This document shows, piece by piece, positions 54,038 to 62,413 of a stretch of 64,000 nt of DNA. The notes under the pieces were generated by a model, which worked only from the letters and a program-made list of their open reading frames with translations, did not search any database and had not been told where the DNA came from. The position numbers and the translations under genes are program-made. The DNA is taken from NCBI GenBank assembly GCA_963677325.2, contig CAXXGM010000007.1, positions 186,001 through 250,000 of the forward strand, read 5' to 3'. Position 1 is the first letter of the stretch; each line of letters begins with the position of its first letter. Origin of the DNA: G963677325 sp963677325 (lineage in GTDB: Bacteria > Bacteroidota > Bacteroidia > Bacteroidales > Prolixibacteraceae).

Positions 54038-54748
54038 ATGATCCAAAAGCACACTCATTTTGAGAATTTCTCTTATTTCTATTTTATTCTCAATTACAAC
54101 AGGCTTTTTTATTACAGAACTTATTCCGAAGCAGAGAGGGTGTACTGATATAGGAATAAACCAACCATTTACTTTGCCCATCATTCCAACTGAAGTAAAG
54201 GCTACATTCCCCATTTTATTAAAGGCGAGATGGGGATGCCCTAAAATATACTTCCATACCTGTCTTCTGATAAATCCGGGGAGTACATAATATATCTTTT
54301 CCAATCGGCTGGTCTTTTTATTAAGTACGATGTCTTCCTCTGTGAGTTTTTCATTTTTTGCATCGGCTATCTGCTTTGTTATTGATTCAATGCTTCTTTC
54401 GTTTGCCTTTTCAATCACCAAAGGGATGGGTATTTTTTCTCCGTTCAGATTTTTTTCAACAGCTATGGAGATATTGATATCATTAAAAATGACAAGTTTG
54501 CTATTGCCTTTTAGAAATGAAGATGCTGTATCGTATTTCTTTACGGTGAAGCTTATCACGCTGATCAGCCAGGCTGTAAATGAAATTTTATTGCTGTTTC
54601 CTCTATTGTACAACCTGATTTTTTCCCTGCTCGTGGACACATCCAGTTCTATTAAAGCCGTTACGTGATGTTTCTGTTTCCCGGTTTCACAAACATCGAT
54701 GGTCGCGATTCTTGTGGATGGAAATTTTTGAATTCTGTAGTTTGCCAT
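53960..54748 (-). CDS. 2-oxo acid dehydrogenase E2-like acyltransferase domain, stand-alone
   Basis: About 262 residues from the methionine at 54748 (MANYRIQKFPSTRIATIDVC). Chloramphenicol-acetyltransferase-like fold: VTALIELDVSTSREKIRLYN, NISIAVEKNLNGEKIPIPLV, GNVAFTSVGMMGKVNGWFIP and the catalytic DHDVIDGAPMARF (HxxxDG) near the C-terminus. There are no lipoyl or E1-binding domains, so it is not an ordinary E2. Similar proteins are scattered in bacteria with unknown acyl acceptors. Single gene. Confidence 0.88.
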   Translation of the reverse strand: MANYRIQKFPSTRIATIDVCETGKQKHHVTALIELDVSTSREKIRLYNRGNSNKISFTAWLISVISFTVKKYDTASSFLKGNSKLVIFNDINISIAVEKNLNGEKIPIPLVIEKANERSIESITKQIADAKNEKLTEEDIVLNKKTSRLEKIYYVLPGFIRRQVWKYILGHPHLAFNKMGNVAFTSVGMMGKVNGWFIPISVHPLCFGISSVIKKPVVIENKIEIREILKMSVLLDHDVIDGAPMARFISDLSKNIENGINL

Positions 54749-54926
54749 ACCGCTTTTTATTAAAATAATACTCCAAAGATACACACCCGTTTGGGTTTGT
54801 GGGAAGCTGATTTTCTATGGTATCGCCCCAGTAACACAGATTAACCCATTGTCCCTGGTGAAAATTGCATTACCCCAAACAGAAAACCATTGATTTATTA
54901 TATGATAAACAAATGTTTATTCTTAT

Positions 54927-55228
54927 TCAGGATTGATGTAATGGGCCATGAACAGGCTGGTTCCGACCGTTGTAATCTTTGTAAACAATCATCAGGTCAT
55001 CTGTACAATCCTTGGTTTATCTTTTTTGGCAGGATAGATGGAATGACTTTTCCGGATGAGCGCTTTATTATCAAGGTCAGGTTCAAAGGAAAAGGTTCCT
55101 TCTCCTTTCCATTCCCCGATCAGCCAATTCCATCGGTCCCAGGAGGCGCTGGGTTGTCCAAAACAGATCGTCCAAAGATTAAGGAATATAATTGTCAATA
55201 ATAGCTTGATTTTCACAATGCAAATCAA
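54927..55228 (-). pseudogene. Secreted beta-barrel-like protein, frameshifted and truncated
   Basis: Signal peptide (KIKLLLTIIFLNLWTICFGQ), then WDRWNWLIGEWKGEGTFSFE and DLDNKALIRKSHSIYPAKKD before a stop at 54992. In the next frame the sequence continues DDLMIVYKDYNGRNQPVHGP and then stops at 54927. Intact relatives run about 150-170 residues and continue with a ...YFDNEGHVINY region. One frameshift and loss of the C-terminal half make this a pseudogene. Confidence 0.7.
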
Positions 55229-55246
55229 AATGTTGATTAAAACGGA

Positions 55247-55846
55247 TTATTGCGGGAGGCTCGTATTTAAAGAAGCGGACATTTCCCTGGCCGATGATGG
55301 ATCTTTGAAACCATCGATCAATGCCGTTCCGTTTTTAATTTCACCATTAACAATTGGCATGGAATAGATCTGATCGTTTATGACAATGGCTACTGTGTTC
55401 CCGATGTTGTTTTTGGTCATGTCGGCCCATTTCCTGGCTCCGGACCTGTTAAAATGAAGGATAACTTTCATATCCTCATTTTTAGCTTTCTGAATATCGG
55501 CGTTGCCGATAACCGAAGGATACCTGACGGCAACCACCGCGTAATATTTATCGGCCGGGTCAACGGTATTGACGGTCTTTAAAAACCGGAGGCTGCTTCT
55601 TGAATATTCGCTTTGAAATTTCACAAAATCTTCATTCGTGAGATAGCCGATGACAGGAAGACTTTTGTCCAACTGAGGCTTGATATTTGAAACTTTTATT
55701 GAATCGAACAGAGAAACAGGGAGCTCAAGGATTCTAACTGTTTCATAGAGCCCAAAACTTGCATTTTGAGCAGCGGGATTCTTTTTTGAATGACAGGAAT
55801 TAAAGATAAAGAGCACAGTGAATGTTAGATAAATAATTGTTTTCAT
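55247..55846 (-). CDS. Lipoprotein with SecDF P1-head-like domain
   Basis: 199 residues. Lipobox LFIFNSCHSKK (cysteine near residue 19). The C-terminal 90 residues resemble the periplasmic P1 head of SecDF: MKVILHFNRSGARKWADMTK, NNIGNTVAIVINDQIYSMPI, VNGEIKNGTALIDGF. No membrane helices follow, so it is not SecD itself. Second-last gene of a run with a winged-helix regulator and a membrane protein, and starts 13 bases after that regulator. Confidence 0.82.
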   Translation of the reverse strand: MKTIIYLTFTVLFIFNSCHSKKNPAAQNASFGLYETVRILELPVSLFDSIKVSNIKPQLDKSLPVIGYLTNEDFVKFQSEYSRSSLRFLKTVNTVDPADKYYAVVAVRYPSVIGNADIQKAKNEDMKVILHFNRSGARKWADMTKNNIGNTVAIVINDQIYSMPIVNGEIKNGTALIDGFKDPSSAREMSASLNTSLPQ

Positions 55847-55858
55847 TTGTTAAAATTT

Positions 55859-56179
55859 TTAGCTGTTTTTGAACTTTTTAAAATATTCGCTAATCGTTTC
55901 GACATAGTTCCCGTAGGCATTGATTCCTTTTTCGGTAATTTCACAGGTGGTCAGCGGATAGTTTCCTTTCGTGGATTTTTTTATTTCGATGTATTCCCCC
56001 TCTTTTAATTTGTTTAGCTGGAAACTCAGGTTCCCTTTCGTGGTATTGATGTTGTCCAGCAAAAAGCTGAACTCCGCTCTTTTTACGCTGATCAGGATGG
56101 ACATGATGGAAAGCCTTACCTGTGAATGCAGCAATGGATCCAGTTCCCCGAACATCTTAGCGGCTGTTTCGTTTTGCAT
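55859..56179 (-). CDS. Winged-helix transcriptional regulator (HTH_27 type)
   Basis: 106 residues: a single winged helix (DPLLHSQVRLSIMSILISVK, EFSFLLDNINTTKGNLSFQL, NKLKEGEYIEIKKS). These small MarR/ArsR-like proteins bind DNA as dimers. It overlaps the end of the upstream membrane protein gene by 23 bases, so the two are coupled. It probably regulates this operon; ligand unknown. Confidence 0.9.
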   Translation of the reverse strand: MQNETAAKMFGELDPLLHSQVRLSIMSILISVKRAEFSFLLDNINTTKGNLSFQLNKLKEGEYIEIKKSTKGNYPLTTCEITEKGINAYGNYVETISEYFKKFKNS

Positions 56180-56771
56180 AAAGGATATGTCCCGGTATGA
56201 TAAAGGCTATCAGCCAGGCTATTGCCTCAAGGAGCAATTGCTGGCGCAAGGGGAAATAGGAGGACACCAAAGCCAGCAATCCAAAGATGATCCCGCCGGC
56301 AATGATCATTTTATACCTTAGGATTCCTCCGGTAACCACGATTGCAAAGGCAATCAGCACCATAAAGATCGGGTGTTGCAGTTCGAAAATGATTTTGTGG
56401 AGCACGTTGAACTGGATAAGGTTAATCAAAACCATTCCGATAAAGAGGGAGGCCCAGACATACCTGAGTGAAATGCTGATGTAGGTAGTAGCCTTGCGGC
56501 TTCGGCGGTAAATGTATACTATGGTAAAGATTATTCCCAGAACAGGAAGAATTACGGCCAGCCATCGCTTTATTAAATCCACCTGAAAGGTATGGACCAT
56601 AACACCGGTCAGGTAATCCAGCAAATAAGTGGTTAGACTGATCCATCCCCATACGATAAAGAGGATTCCATCATTTCTGATCCTCTTGTGTGAAACCTCG
56701 ATCATCTGCCTGATTAAATGCAGCGATTGATTTTCATCAAACGATGCGGTTTTTGATTCATCAGTTTCCAT
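56157..56771 (-). CDS. Membrane protein, five to six helices
   Basis: About 204 residues from the methionine at 56771 (METDESKTASFDENQSLHLI). A cytosolic N-terminus of 35 residues (QMIEVSHKRIRNDGI) then hydrophobic segments near 36-56, 66-86, 103-121, 127-145, 150-168 and 175-195. Proteins of this form commonly precede an HTH_27 regulator in Bacteroidota. Function unknown. The extension to 56816 is not supported. Confidence 0.8.
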   Translation of the reverse strand: METDESKTASFDENQSLHLIRQMIEVSHKRIRNDGILFIVWGWISLTTYLLDYLTGVMVHTFQVDLIKRWLAVILPVLGIIFTIVYIYRRSRKATTYISISLRYVWASLFIGMVLINLIQFNVLHKIIFELQHPIFMVLIAFAIVVTGGILRYKMIIAGGIIFGLLALVSSYFPLRQQLLLEAIAWLIAFIIPGHILYAKRNSR

Positions 56772-56906
56772 GGTTGTAAAAAAAGGTTTGTAATACAAAC
56801 TTAATAATGTTTGCAATACAAACCAAATATTTTTCTAAAAATTATGCGATAAAAAGAGTAATGACTTCACTTGTAAATTACAGCAGGAAAATGACCAATG
56901 ACCATT

Positions 56907-58475
56907 CTATGCCTCTTCCTCTACCTTCCATCCCATCTTGTCGGCCAATGCATATACCGGCTCTTTTAGGTCGCCGTAGAAAGTGACCCGGTGCCAGCCC
57001 CAATCCCAGTTGCAGAAGAGTTTCTCCATATCGCCAATGGGTTCAGCCATCAGTTTGGTGCGGCAGGCACGATCGTCGGGATCGTTGCTGACAGCTTTGG
57101 CCTGGTGAAACAGGATTTCTTTTCGCTTCTGGTCAATCTGAAGGGTGGTGGTCAGGTAATCTGCCGGAAGGATGGAGCGAACGGATGCGCCCTGCCTGTC
57201 CTCAGAATGAGTCATGATGGTGAAGGGATTTGCAGGTCCCTGCGGCCCGAATACTTTGCTGGGAGCCACGCAATGAGCATAGATAATCTGCCGTTTGGAG
57301 GTGTCGATCACAGGATCTGAAATCATTCCCGGACGTCCGTTGGTCATCAGGTTAAATGCTGTCATGGTCGCTGCAGAGCGTACATCACATTCACAGCCTC
57401 CGACAAGCCCTTCGTTATTGAGTTCATAAAATCCGAGGCAGGGATAGGCGTGGATGTGATTGCCGTAAAACCCACCAAGGCAATTGATGGTAATGGCATT
57501 GGCATCGTGTTTTTTCAGTACCGATTTCATTCCAAGGTACATGGCCGCAGAGGTTTGGAGTGTTTCGACCGGAATGTCAATGATTTCCTGTGCCTTTTTC
57601 TGCCAGCGCTCTACGATGGACCGCGCCTCCTCCTGATCTGCTTTTTCCCAGGCTTTGTTCACCTCCGAGAAACTGATATGCTCAACAGGTATTCCCATCA
57701 TTGGTTCTGCAGGGGCTGTTTTATCATCGGACACCATCAGTATTTTGGAGTTCTTCATCCGGCGCATGCATTCATCGGCTGAAACCGTCTGCAGTTTATC
57801 TTCTTTAAAATTCAACTTGGAAGCAAGAGGCGTAGACGCAATTCTTAATTTTGTAACGGCGGCAACGAATTCGGCCGGGGTTCCTCCTTTTTGCACAACT
57901 TCGAAGCATTTGACGGCCCCGATCAAATCTTCCGGACGTGAGGAAGCCACAAATCCAACGTTTGCAACAGATGTTTTGAGGTTTTTGGAGGTATAGACGA
58001 GGAATCCGCCGCTTCCTCCAAACTGGAAATCAACATACAGGAGCGGTTTTCCTGAAGTGGCTATCGTCTGCATTACCTGGTTCCAGCAATTCATTTGGAA
58101 GACTATGTAACCGTCGATGTTCTGGCTATTGTCCCCGGTGAGAATTTTTTCAGCCTCAGCTTTATCTTTCGCCTGGACAGGCAGAAATTCCATGTCGGGA
58201 AATTGCTTGATCAGCATGGTGTTGGTTTTACCCATTACCGGTCCGAAATCAAATCCTTTGTTGGGCCAGTCAGGTCTTGGCTGAACAACCGCGTGAAGTG
58301 CGTAAATAATACGGATGCGCATTTTTTTTGAGAGAACCGGAGAAGGCGATGTCATTGCGGATGAGGCAAGAGGAGTGAAAGTCATGCAGGCTGCACAGGC
58401 CGCACATCCGCTTAAAAATCTTCTCCGGGAGGAGCTGCCGGGAAATGAATGAATGGAGTTGTTCTTTGTATTCAT
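56907..58475 (-). CDS. Tat-exported L-fucose/arabinose-isomerase-fold protein
   Basis: 522 residues. N-terminal twin-arginine signal SSRRRFLSGCAACAACMTF. The body resembles the FucI/AraA-like fold: an N-terminal half with KTNTMLIKQFPDMEFLPV and WNQVMQTIATSGKPLLYVDF, and a C-terminal half with NAITINCLGGFYG and LVGGCECDVRSAATMTAFNL. Candidate metal ligands are the Glu in GGCECD and His residues near YAHC and MTHSEDRQ. Periplasmic location is unusual for an isomerase; activity untested. Single gene. Confidence 0.82.
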   Translation of the reverse strand: MNTKNNSIHSFPGSSSRRRFLSGCAACAACMTFTPLASSAMTSPSPVLSKKMRIRIIYALHAVVQPRPDWPNKGFDFGPVMGKTNTMLIKQFPDMEFLPVQAKDKAEAEKILTGDNSQNIDGYIVFQMNCWNQVMQTIATSGKPLLYVDFQFGGSGGFLVYTSKNLKTSVANVGFVASSRPEDLIGAVKCFEVVQKGGTPAEFVAAVTKLRIASTPLASKLNFKEDKLQTVSADECMRRMKNSKILMVSDDKTAPAEPMMGIPVEHISFSEVNKAWEKADQEEARSIVERWQKKAQEIIDIPVETLQTSAAMYLGMKSVLKKHDANAITINCLGGFYGNHIHAYPCLGFYELNNEGLVGGCECDVRSAATMTAFNLMTNGRPGMISDPVIDTSKRQIIYAHCVAPSKVFGPQGPANPFTIMTHSEDRQGASVRSILPADYLTTTLQIDQKRKEILFHQAKAVSNDPDDRACRTKLMAEPIGDMEKLFCNWDWGWHRVTFYGDLKEPVYALADKMGWKVEEEA

Positions 58476-58737
58476 AGCTGTAAGGTGTTAGAAAGTTAAA
58501 CTGGATTCTTTTCAGGTTCAGTAGGCCAAATTATTAAAATAATGTGAATTATACAACCAATATGGGTGGTTTTTATCGCTTTATAAGCGATCATTATTCT
58601 CCTATAATGTCACAATTACACCTGTCAACCTGCGATTTGTTTGTTTCAGTGATCTCCCGGCTGATACAAGTTACGAGATTTCCCTTTTAGTGTTTTGAGT
58701 CCGCTATTAAATAATAGCGCAAGGCTCATTACTGGGT

Positions 58738-59142
58738 TTATTCCTTTGTAATATTTATTTCTGCTCTATAGTCGCTTTGTTTGATAGGGGAACCGGCCTG
58801 AGGGTAAGGATTTAAGCGTACCAGTTTTATCCGGTAACCGTGCATAAGTGTATCTGTTCTGAAAGTGGACATCGTGTTCAGGATAAATGTACTGTTTTGA
58901 TCGCCTGCTGAATAGATGAGTCTTACCTCAGCATTTCCGGCCCAAACGCACTCTACTCCGTTAGGACATCTGGAATCATTTAAGATGGAATCAAGTGTAA
59001 TGGAGGTAGTATGATCAGGAAAGTATTTGATTTCCTTGTAATTTAGTTCAAAGGTTTTATCTATGAATACCTGGTTCATTTCATTCCTGCAGCCGGATAT
59101 AGAAACTATAGAGATAAATATCAGGACAATAACGCTTTTCAT
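58738..59142 (-). CDS. Lipoprotein with RCPNGVECVWAGNA motif
   Basis: 134 residues. Lipoprotein signal with VSISGC (cysteine near residue 18). The core DSRCPNGVECVWAGNAEVRL has two cysteines likely joined in a disulfide and is shared by many small bacterial lipoproteins of unknown function. The rest is predicted beta strand. No operon partner on either side; the 262 bases upstream hold nothing clear. Confidence 0.8.
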   Translation of the reverse strand: MKSVIVLIFISIVSISGCRNEMNQVFIDKTFELNYKEIKYFPDHTTSITLDSILNDSRCPNGVECVWAGNAEVRLIYSAGDQNSTFILNTMSTFRTDTLMHGYRIKLVRLNPYPQAGSPIKQSDYRAEINITKE

Positions 59143-59326
59143 AGATTCGCTTTTATGATGATTTAACCCTGATAGAAAATATCAAAATCCATACCACAAA
59201 TATAAATTGTTTTGTTCTTTGTGAGGCATCTTTTAAAATCGAACATTTCCTCCAATTTTTCTAAGACAAGAAAAAGAGCGCACGGTTTTTTCGTGCGCTC
59301 CTCCTGAATATGCTCAACTCTTCTGC

Positions 59327-60673
59327 TTAAAAGCCACCATCGACCACCCACATTTTATTTGGATTGTCATTTCGAACGGCCAGATTGAATTTTTTGACCT
59401 TGCCCGATTTGAATTTTATTTCGTATGGAACAAATACCCCTCTGAATAAACCTGATTTAAAAGGTTCACCGATTTTGATCACCGTTAGGCCTCCAAATTC
59501 TTCTTTTACTTTCTTCACCTTTTCGGATGGATTGTTGAAGAAATCACAGGTCTCACCAACCAGTTTCCAGTCGTTTTCGGCCATCCCCTGGAAGAACAGT
59601 TCGGCTGCGCGTTTGCTTGTAATATTTCTGAACCGCTCGCTTGAGTATTTATCCGTGGTAAGCTCTTTCCATTCAACTCCCTGTGGCAAATTAATCACAA
59701 ACAGGGAAGGATCGACAGGAACATTGTAATCTATTTTTTCTGTCTCCAGGATAAGGGTCTCTTTTTCTCCCTGAAGGATATAGATTTTTAATCCCTTCAG
59801 CAATTTTGTGTTGCTGTCAAAGGTGTACTCACGACGGTTATCAGATTGCTCGATCGTTTTATTCTTGCCGTAATCATTGATAAAACTTCCTCTCGCATCA
59901 GAAGTAATCGTCATCACCGTTACATCACCATTCTGATTCAGGGTCACCTTAGAATTGCTCTCTTTGGCAGCTTTTTGCTCTCTTGAAAGAATATCCTGCG
60001 GATTCAGAAGTATTTTCATCCAGTTTACGAAACCTGCATTGGGTCCTGCTTTAATACCTTCATCAAAATTGGGCATCCACAAATACTGGTTAGTACCATC
60101 GAATACAACCACTCTCTCCCCTTTGTCAATTCTCCACCGGGTTGGTTTGCCGAATGATTTATAAATCATGTGCTCAACCATTGGATAGTCTGTCCCGATT
60201 AATTCAAAATTGTCACGTGCTACTGTTCTGACCTTAAATTTGATAGCCATGCTCTCAATCATCTGGCTGGCTGTTTTTGACATCTCAAAATACCGGTCTG
60301 CTGCTTTGGCCGTGCTGTTTACATAAGGATTATTCCTGAAAGCGATGGGAATAATAAGCATCGCTACAATCAAAACGGCTGCCACACTTAAAATCTTTGC
60401 AGCCCTGGAATGAAACCACCTGACTTTTGTTGTTTGATTTTTCATTTTTGCTTCATCTTTAATTAATTGATTAATAATATTTTGCTTTAATAAAGATGGG
60501 GCGCTCAAATTAATCTCAGGATTTAACAGTGACAGCATTTCGAGACTTTGTCGGTATTCTTCGGCACAATCAGGACACTGCTGCAAATGATTTTTCAATC
60601 CGGTTGTCATCTCTTCCCTGACATTTTTGTCGAACAGATCAGCCATATTGGTTTTACATTCTTTACAGTTCAT
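59327..60673 (-). CDS. Membrane anti-sigma factor with LolA-like periplasmic domain
   Basis: 448 residues. N-terminal zinc-finger anti-sigma domain MNCKECKTNMADLF...HLQQCPDCAEEY (C-x-x-C and H-x3-C-x-x-C ligands, residues 3-38). One membrane helix near 92-112 (ILSVAAVLIVAMLIIPIAF). The periplasmic part from about 125 has a lipoprotein-sorting-like beta fold (MVEHMIYKSFGKPTRWRIDK, VVVFDGTNQYLWMPN) and an NTF2-like end (AAELFFQGMAENDWKLVGET). It overlaps the sigma gene by 11 bases and should hold that sigma at the membrane. Confidence 0.88.
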   Translation of the reverse strand: MNCKECKTNMADLFDKNVREEMTTGLKNHLQQCPDCAEEYRQSLEMLSLLNPEINLSAPSLLKQNIINQLIKDEAKMKNQTTKVRWFHSRAAKILSVAAVLIVAMLIIPIAFRNNPYVNSTAKAADRYFEMSKTASQMIESMAIKFKVRTVARDNFELIGTDYPMVEHMIYKSFGKPTRWRIDKGERVVVFDGTNQYLWMPNFDEGIKAGPNAGFVNWMKILLNPQDILSREQKAAKESNSKVTLNQNGDVTVMTITSDARGSFINDYGKNKTIEQSDNRREYTFDSNTKLLKGLKIYILQGEKETLILETEKIDYNVPVDPSLFVINLPQGVEWKELTTDKYSSERFRNITSKRAAELFFQGMAENDWKLVGETCDFFNNPSEKVKKVKEEFGGLTVIKIGEPFKSGLFRGVFVPYEIKFKSGKVKKFNLAVRNDNPNKMWVVDGGF

Positions 60674-61205
60674 AATTCACCTCCTTTAATTTGAATACTT
60701 TGGATTTCAGTTTATCAATGCCGTACTTGAATCTTGATTTTACAGTAGTCACAGGTAGCTCCAGGATTTCTGCTATTTCCGGAAAACTCAGATCATCCAG
60801 AACCCGTAACCGGATTACTTCAGCCTGTTCGACCGGCAGTTGGATCAGGAAAGCTTCAATGCGCAGATATTCTTCCTTTATTTCAAGGTTTGCTGAAGCA
60901 TCTTTTTCATTCAGGCTGACCGGTATTTTTTTCTGTTCCAGCCTCTCGAATTTTTGTCCTTTGGTTTTTCTCCGGTAATCAATACAAGCGTTTGAAATAC
61001 TCCTAAAAAGATAGTACCTGATATTGCTGACGGAAGACAAAATGGTCTGATCTTTGAAAAACCGGATAAATACCTCCTGAACAATATCCTGAGAATCTGC
61101 CAGACAACCTGTTCGAAAAAAAGCAAACCTGAACAGCTGATCCTGGAATTGTGTGATTACTTTTTCGAGCTCCTTAAATCTGCCACGGCCGTTAGCATCT
61201 TCCAT
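60663..61205 (-). CDS. ECF-type RNA polymerase sigma factor
   Basis: 180 residues. Region 2 (FRFAFFRTGCLADSQDIVQE, VFIRFFKD, then ISNACIDYRRK) and region 4 (LPVEQAEVIRLRVLDDLSFP, EIAEILELPVTTVKSRFKYG). Starts at 61205 with MEDANGRGRFKELEKVITQF. Translationally coupled to the anti-sigma gene, forming a self-contained signalling pair; target genes not evident. Confidence 0.95.
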   Translation of the reverse strand: MEDANGRGRFKELEKVITQFQDQLFRFAFFRTGCLADSQDIVQEVFIRFFKDQTILSSVSNIRYYLFRSISNACIDYRRKTKGQKFERLEQKKIPVSLNEKDASANLEIKEEYLRIEAFLIQLPVEQAEVIRLRVLDDLSFPEIAEILELPVTTVKSRFKYGIDKLKSKVFKLKEVNYEL

Positions 61206-61382
61206 TTTTGTTTTTTAAAGCATTTGATCTAAAGACGAAAAACCATTGAAAAAAGACGTAAAAATTCCGGTATTTTATCCCGATAAGGCTTAATCTAATC
61301 GCAGTTTGGTTCAGCTTCCGGTTTTATCGTTAAATTTTGGCCTCATAGCGAGGCTCAGCTCACCGAGTTGTACGAAGTGATT

Positions 61383-61436
61383 CACAAAGTTGCACAATTA
61401 TATTCAATTTTGTGAAATTTCGTGTTCAACTTTGTG
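61383..61436. promoter_or_regulatory. Nested inverted repeats upstream of the RES-Xre remnant
   Basis: CACAAAGTTG (61383-61392) and CAACTTTGTG (61427-61436), perfect over 10 bp, enclose a second pair CACAA (61393) / TTGTG (61410). About 75-125 bases before the antitoxin, a plausible autoregulation site. The rest of 61206-61508 shows nothing else. Confidence 0.5.
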
Positions 61437-61508
61437 AGCTATTCCTTCCCTTCTCAGAGCCAAAAACAGAGATTATTCGTATATTCGGGTGAATAAATTC
61501 ACTTTGGT

Positions 61509-61894
61509 ATGAGTGCACTTGAAATTTCAGAAAGGATTTCCTGGTCGGGGCCAGAGAAGGTATCCCGAAATCAAGGCTTTTGTTAATTGCAAAGGAATTC
61601 GGATTGACCTTAAAGGAACTTAGTTCGTTCCTTCGTATCTCGACACGGTCCATACAGGAAAAGGAATCCTCCCAACTTATTGCTCCGGGACCTTCTGAAC
61701 GGGCATTGTACATCGCAAAGCTATTCAAATCCGGTATTGATATCTTTGGCAGCAAGGATAAATTCCACAATTGGCTGAAATCCGAAAATACCGTGATGGG
61801 TGGTGAAAAGCCCGTTTCTTACCTGGACACATTTTCCGGGATACAGCTCGTGATGGATGAATTGAACGCTATCGAATACGGATTCTCTGCCTGA
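61509..61894 (+). pseudogene. Xre/MbcA/ParS-type antitoxin, 5' end probably frameshifted
   Basis: The main frame (open from 61523, first TTG at 61580) encodes FLVGAREGIPKSRLLLIAKE, FGLTLKELSSFLRISTRSIQ and the DUF2384-like C-terminus KLFKSGIDIFGSKDKFHNWL to IEYGFSA. This is the antitoxin of RES-type modules. It lacks an ATG in frame; an ATG at 61509 (MSALEIS) reads in another frame and joins if one indel is assumed near 61530. The core is otherwise complete. Its stop overlaps the toxin start. Confidence 0.72.
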
Positions 61895-62350
61895 CGATCG
61901 TTTACAGGATAACTAAAAAGGAACATTCGGCCCTTGATGGGATTGGTGGACTGTACGGCTCCGGAAGATGGCATAAAAAAGGAATTTAGTCATCTATACC
62001 TCTGAACATGCATTTTTGGCAGCCTGGGAAAAAATTGTTTATGTGACGAGTTTAGAAAACCTCCCCAAAATCTTTTGTTGGTCAAAATCGAAATACCTGA
62101 CAGCATAGAGGTTCAATCGGTCCCTCAAAAGATCCTGGTCAAGGGATGGGACAGTTTTCCTTTTGTTCCCGAAACATTGGAATATGGGAGCGCCTTTCTG
62201 CGAAAAAAAGAACATCTGGCTCTTAAAGTTCTTTCTGTTATTATTCCTGATGAATACAACATCATTTTAAACCCGCTTCATCCGGACATCCATTTTTGTA
62301 AAGTGATCAGCTCAATCCCATTTGTATTTTACAAACGGGTTTCAAAATAA
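61892..62350 (+). pseudogene. RES-domain toxin with two frameshifts
   Basis: Three frames read as one RES protein of about 150 residues. Part 1: IVYRITKKEHSALDGIGGLY, GSGRWHKKGI then stop (61989). Part 2: VIYTSEHAFLAAWEKIVYVT, SLENLPK. Part 3 from 62075: LLLVKIEIPDSIEVQSVPQK, KVLSVIIPDEYNIILNPLHP. Conserved Y-R, YGGRWN-like G-x-GRW and the NP-HPD end are all present. RES toxins degrade NAD+. Breaks lie near 61985-61992 and 62066-62075, so it is inactive unless sequence errors are responsible. Confidence 0.8.
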
Positions 62351-62413
62351 GAATGATAAATTGTCAAAATGGTATTATCAAAAAAACATCTGATCCGCAG
62401 TTATATCTGATTG

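Noticed and set aside
59163..59351. Minus-strand open frame after the anti-sigma gene
   Set aside because: It overlaps the anti-sigma stop in another frame and has no recognisable features.
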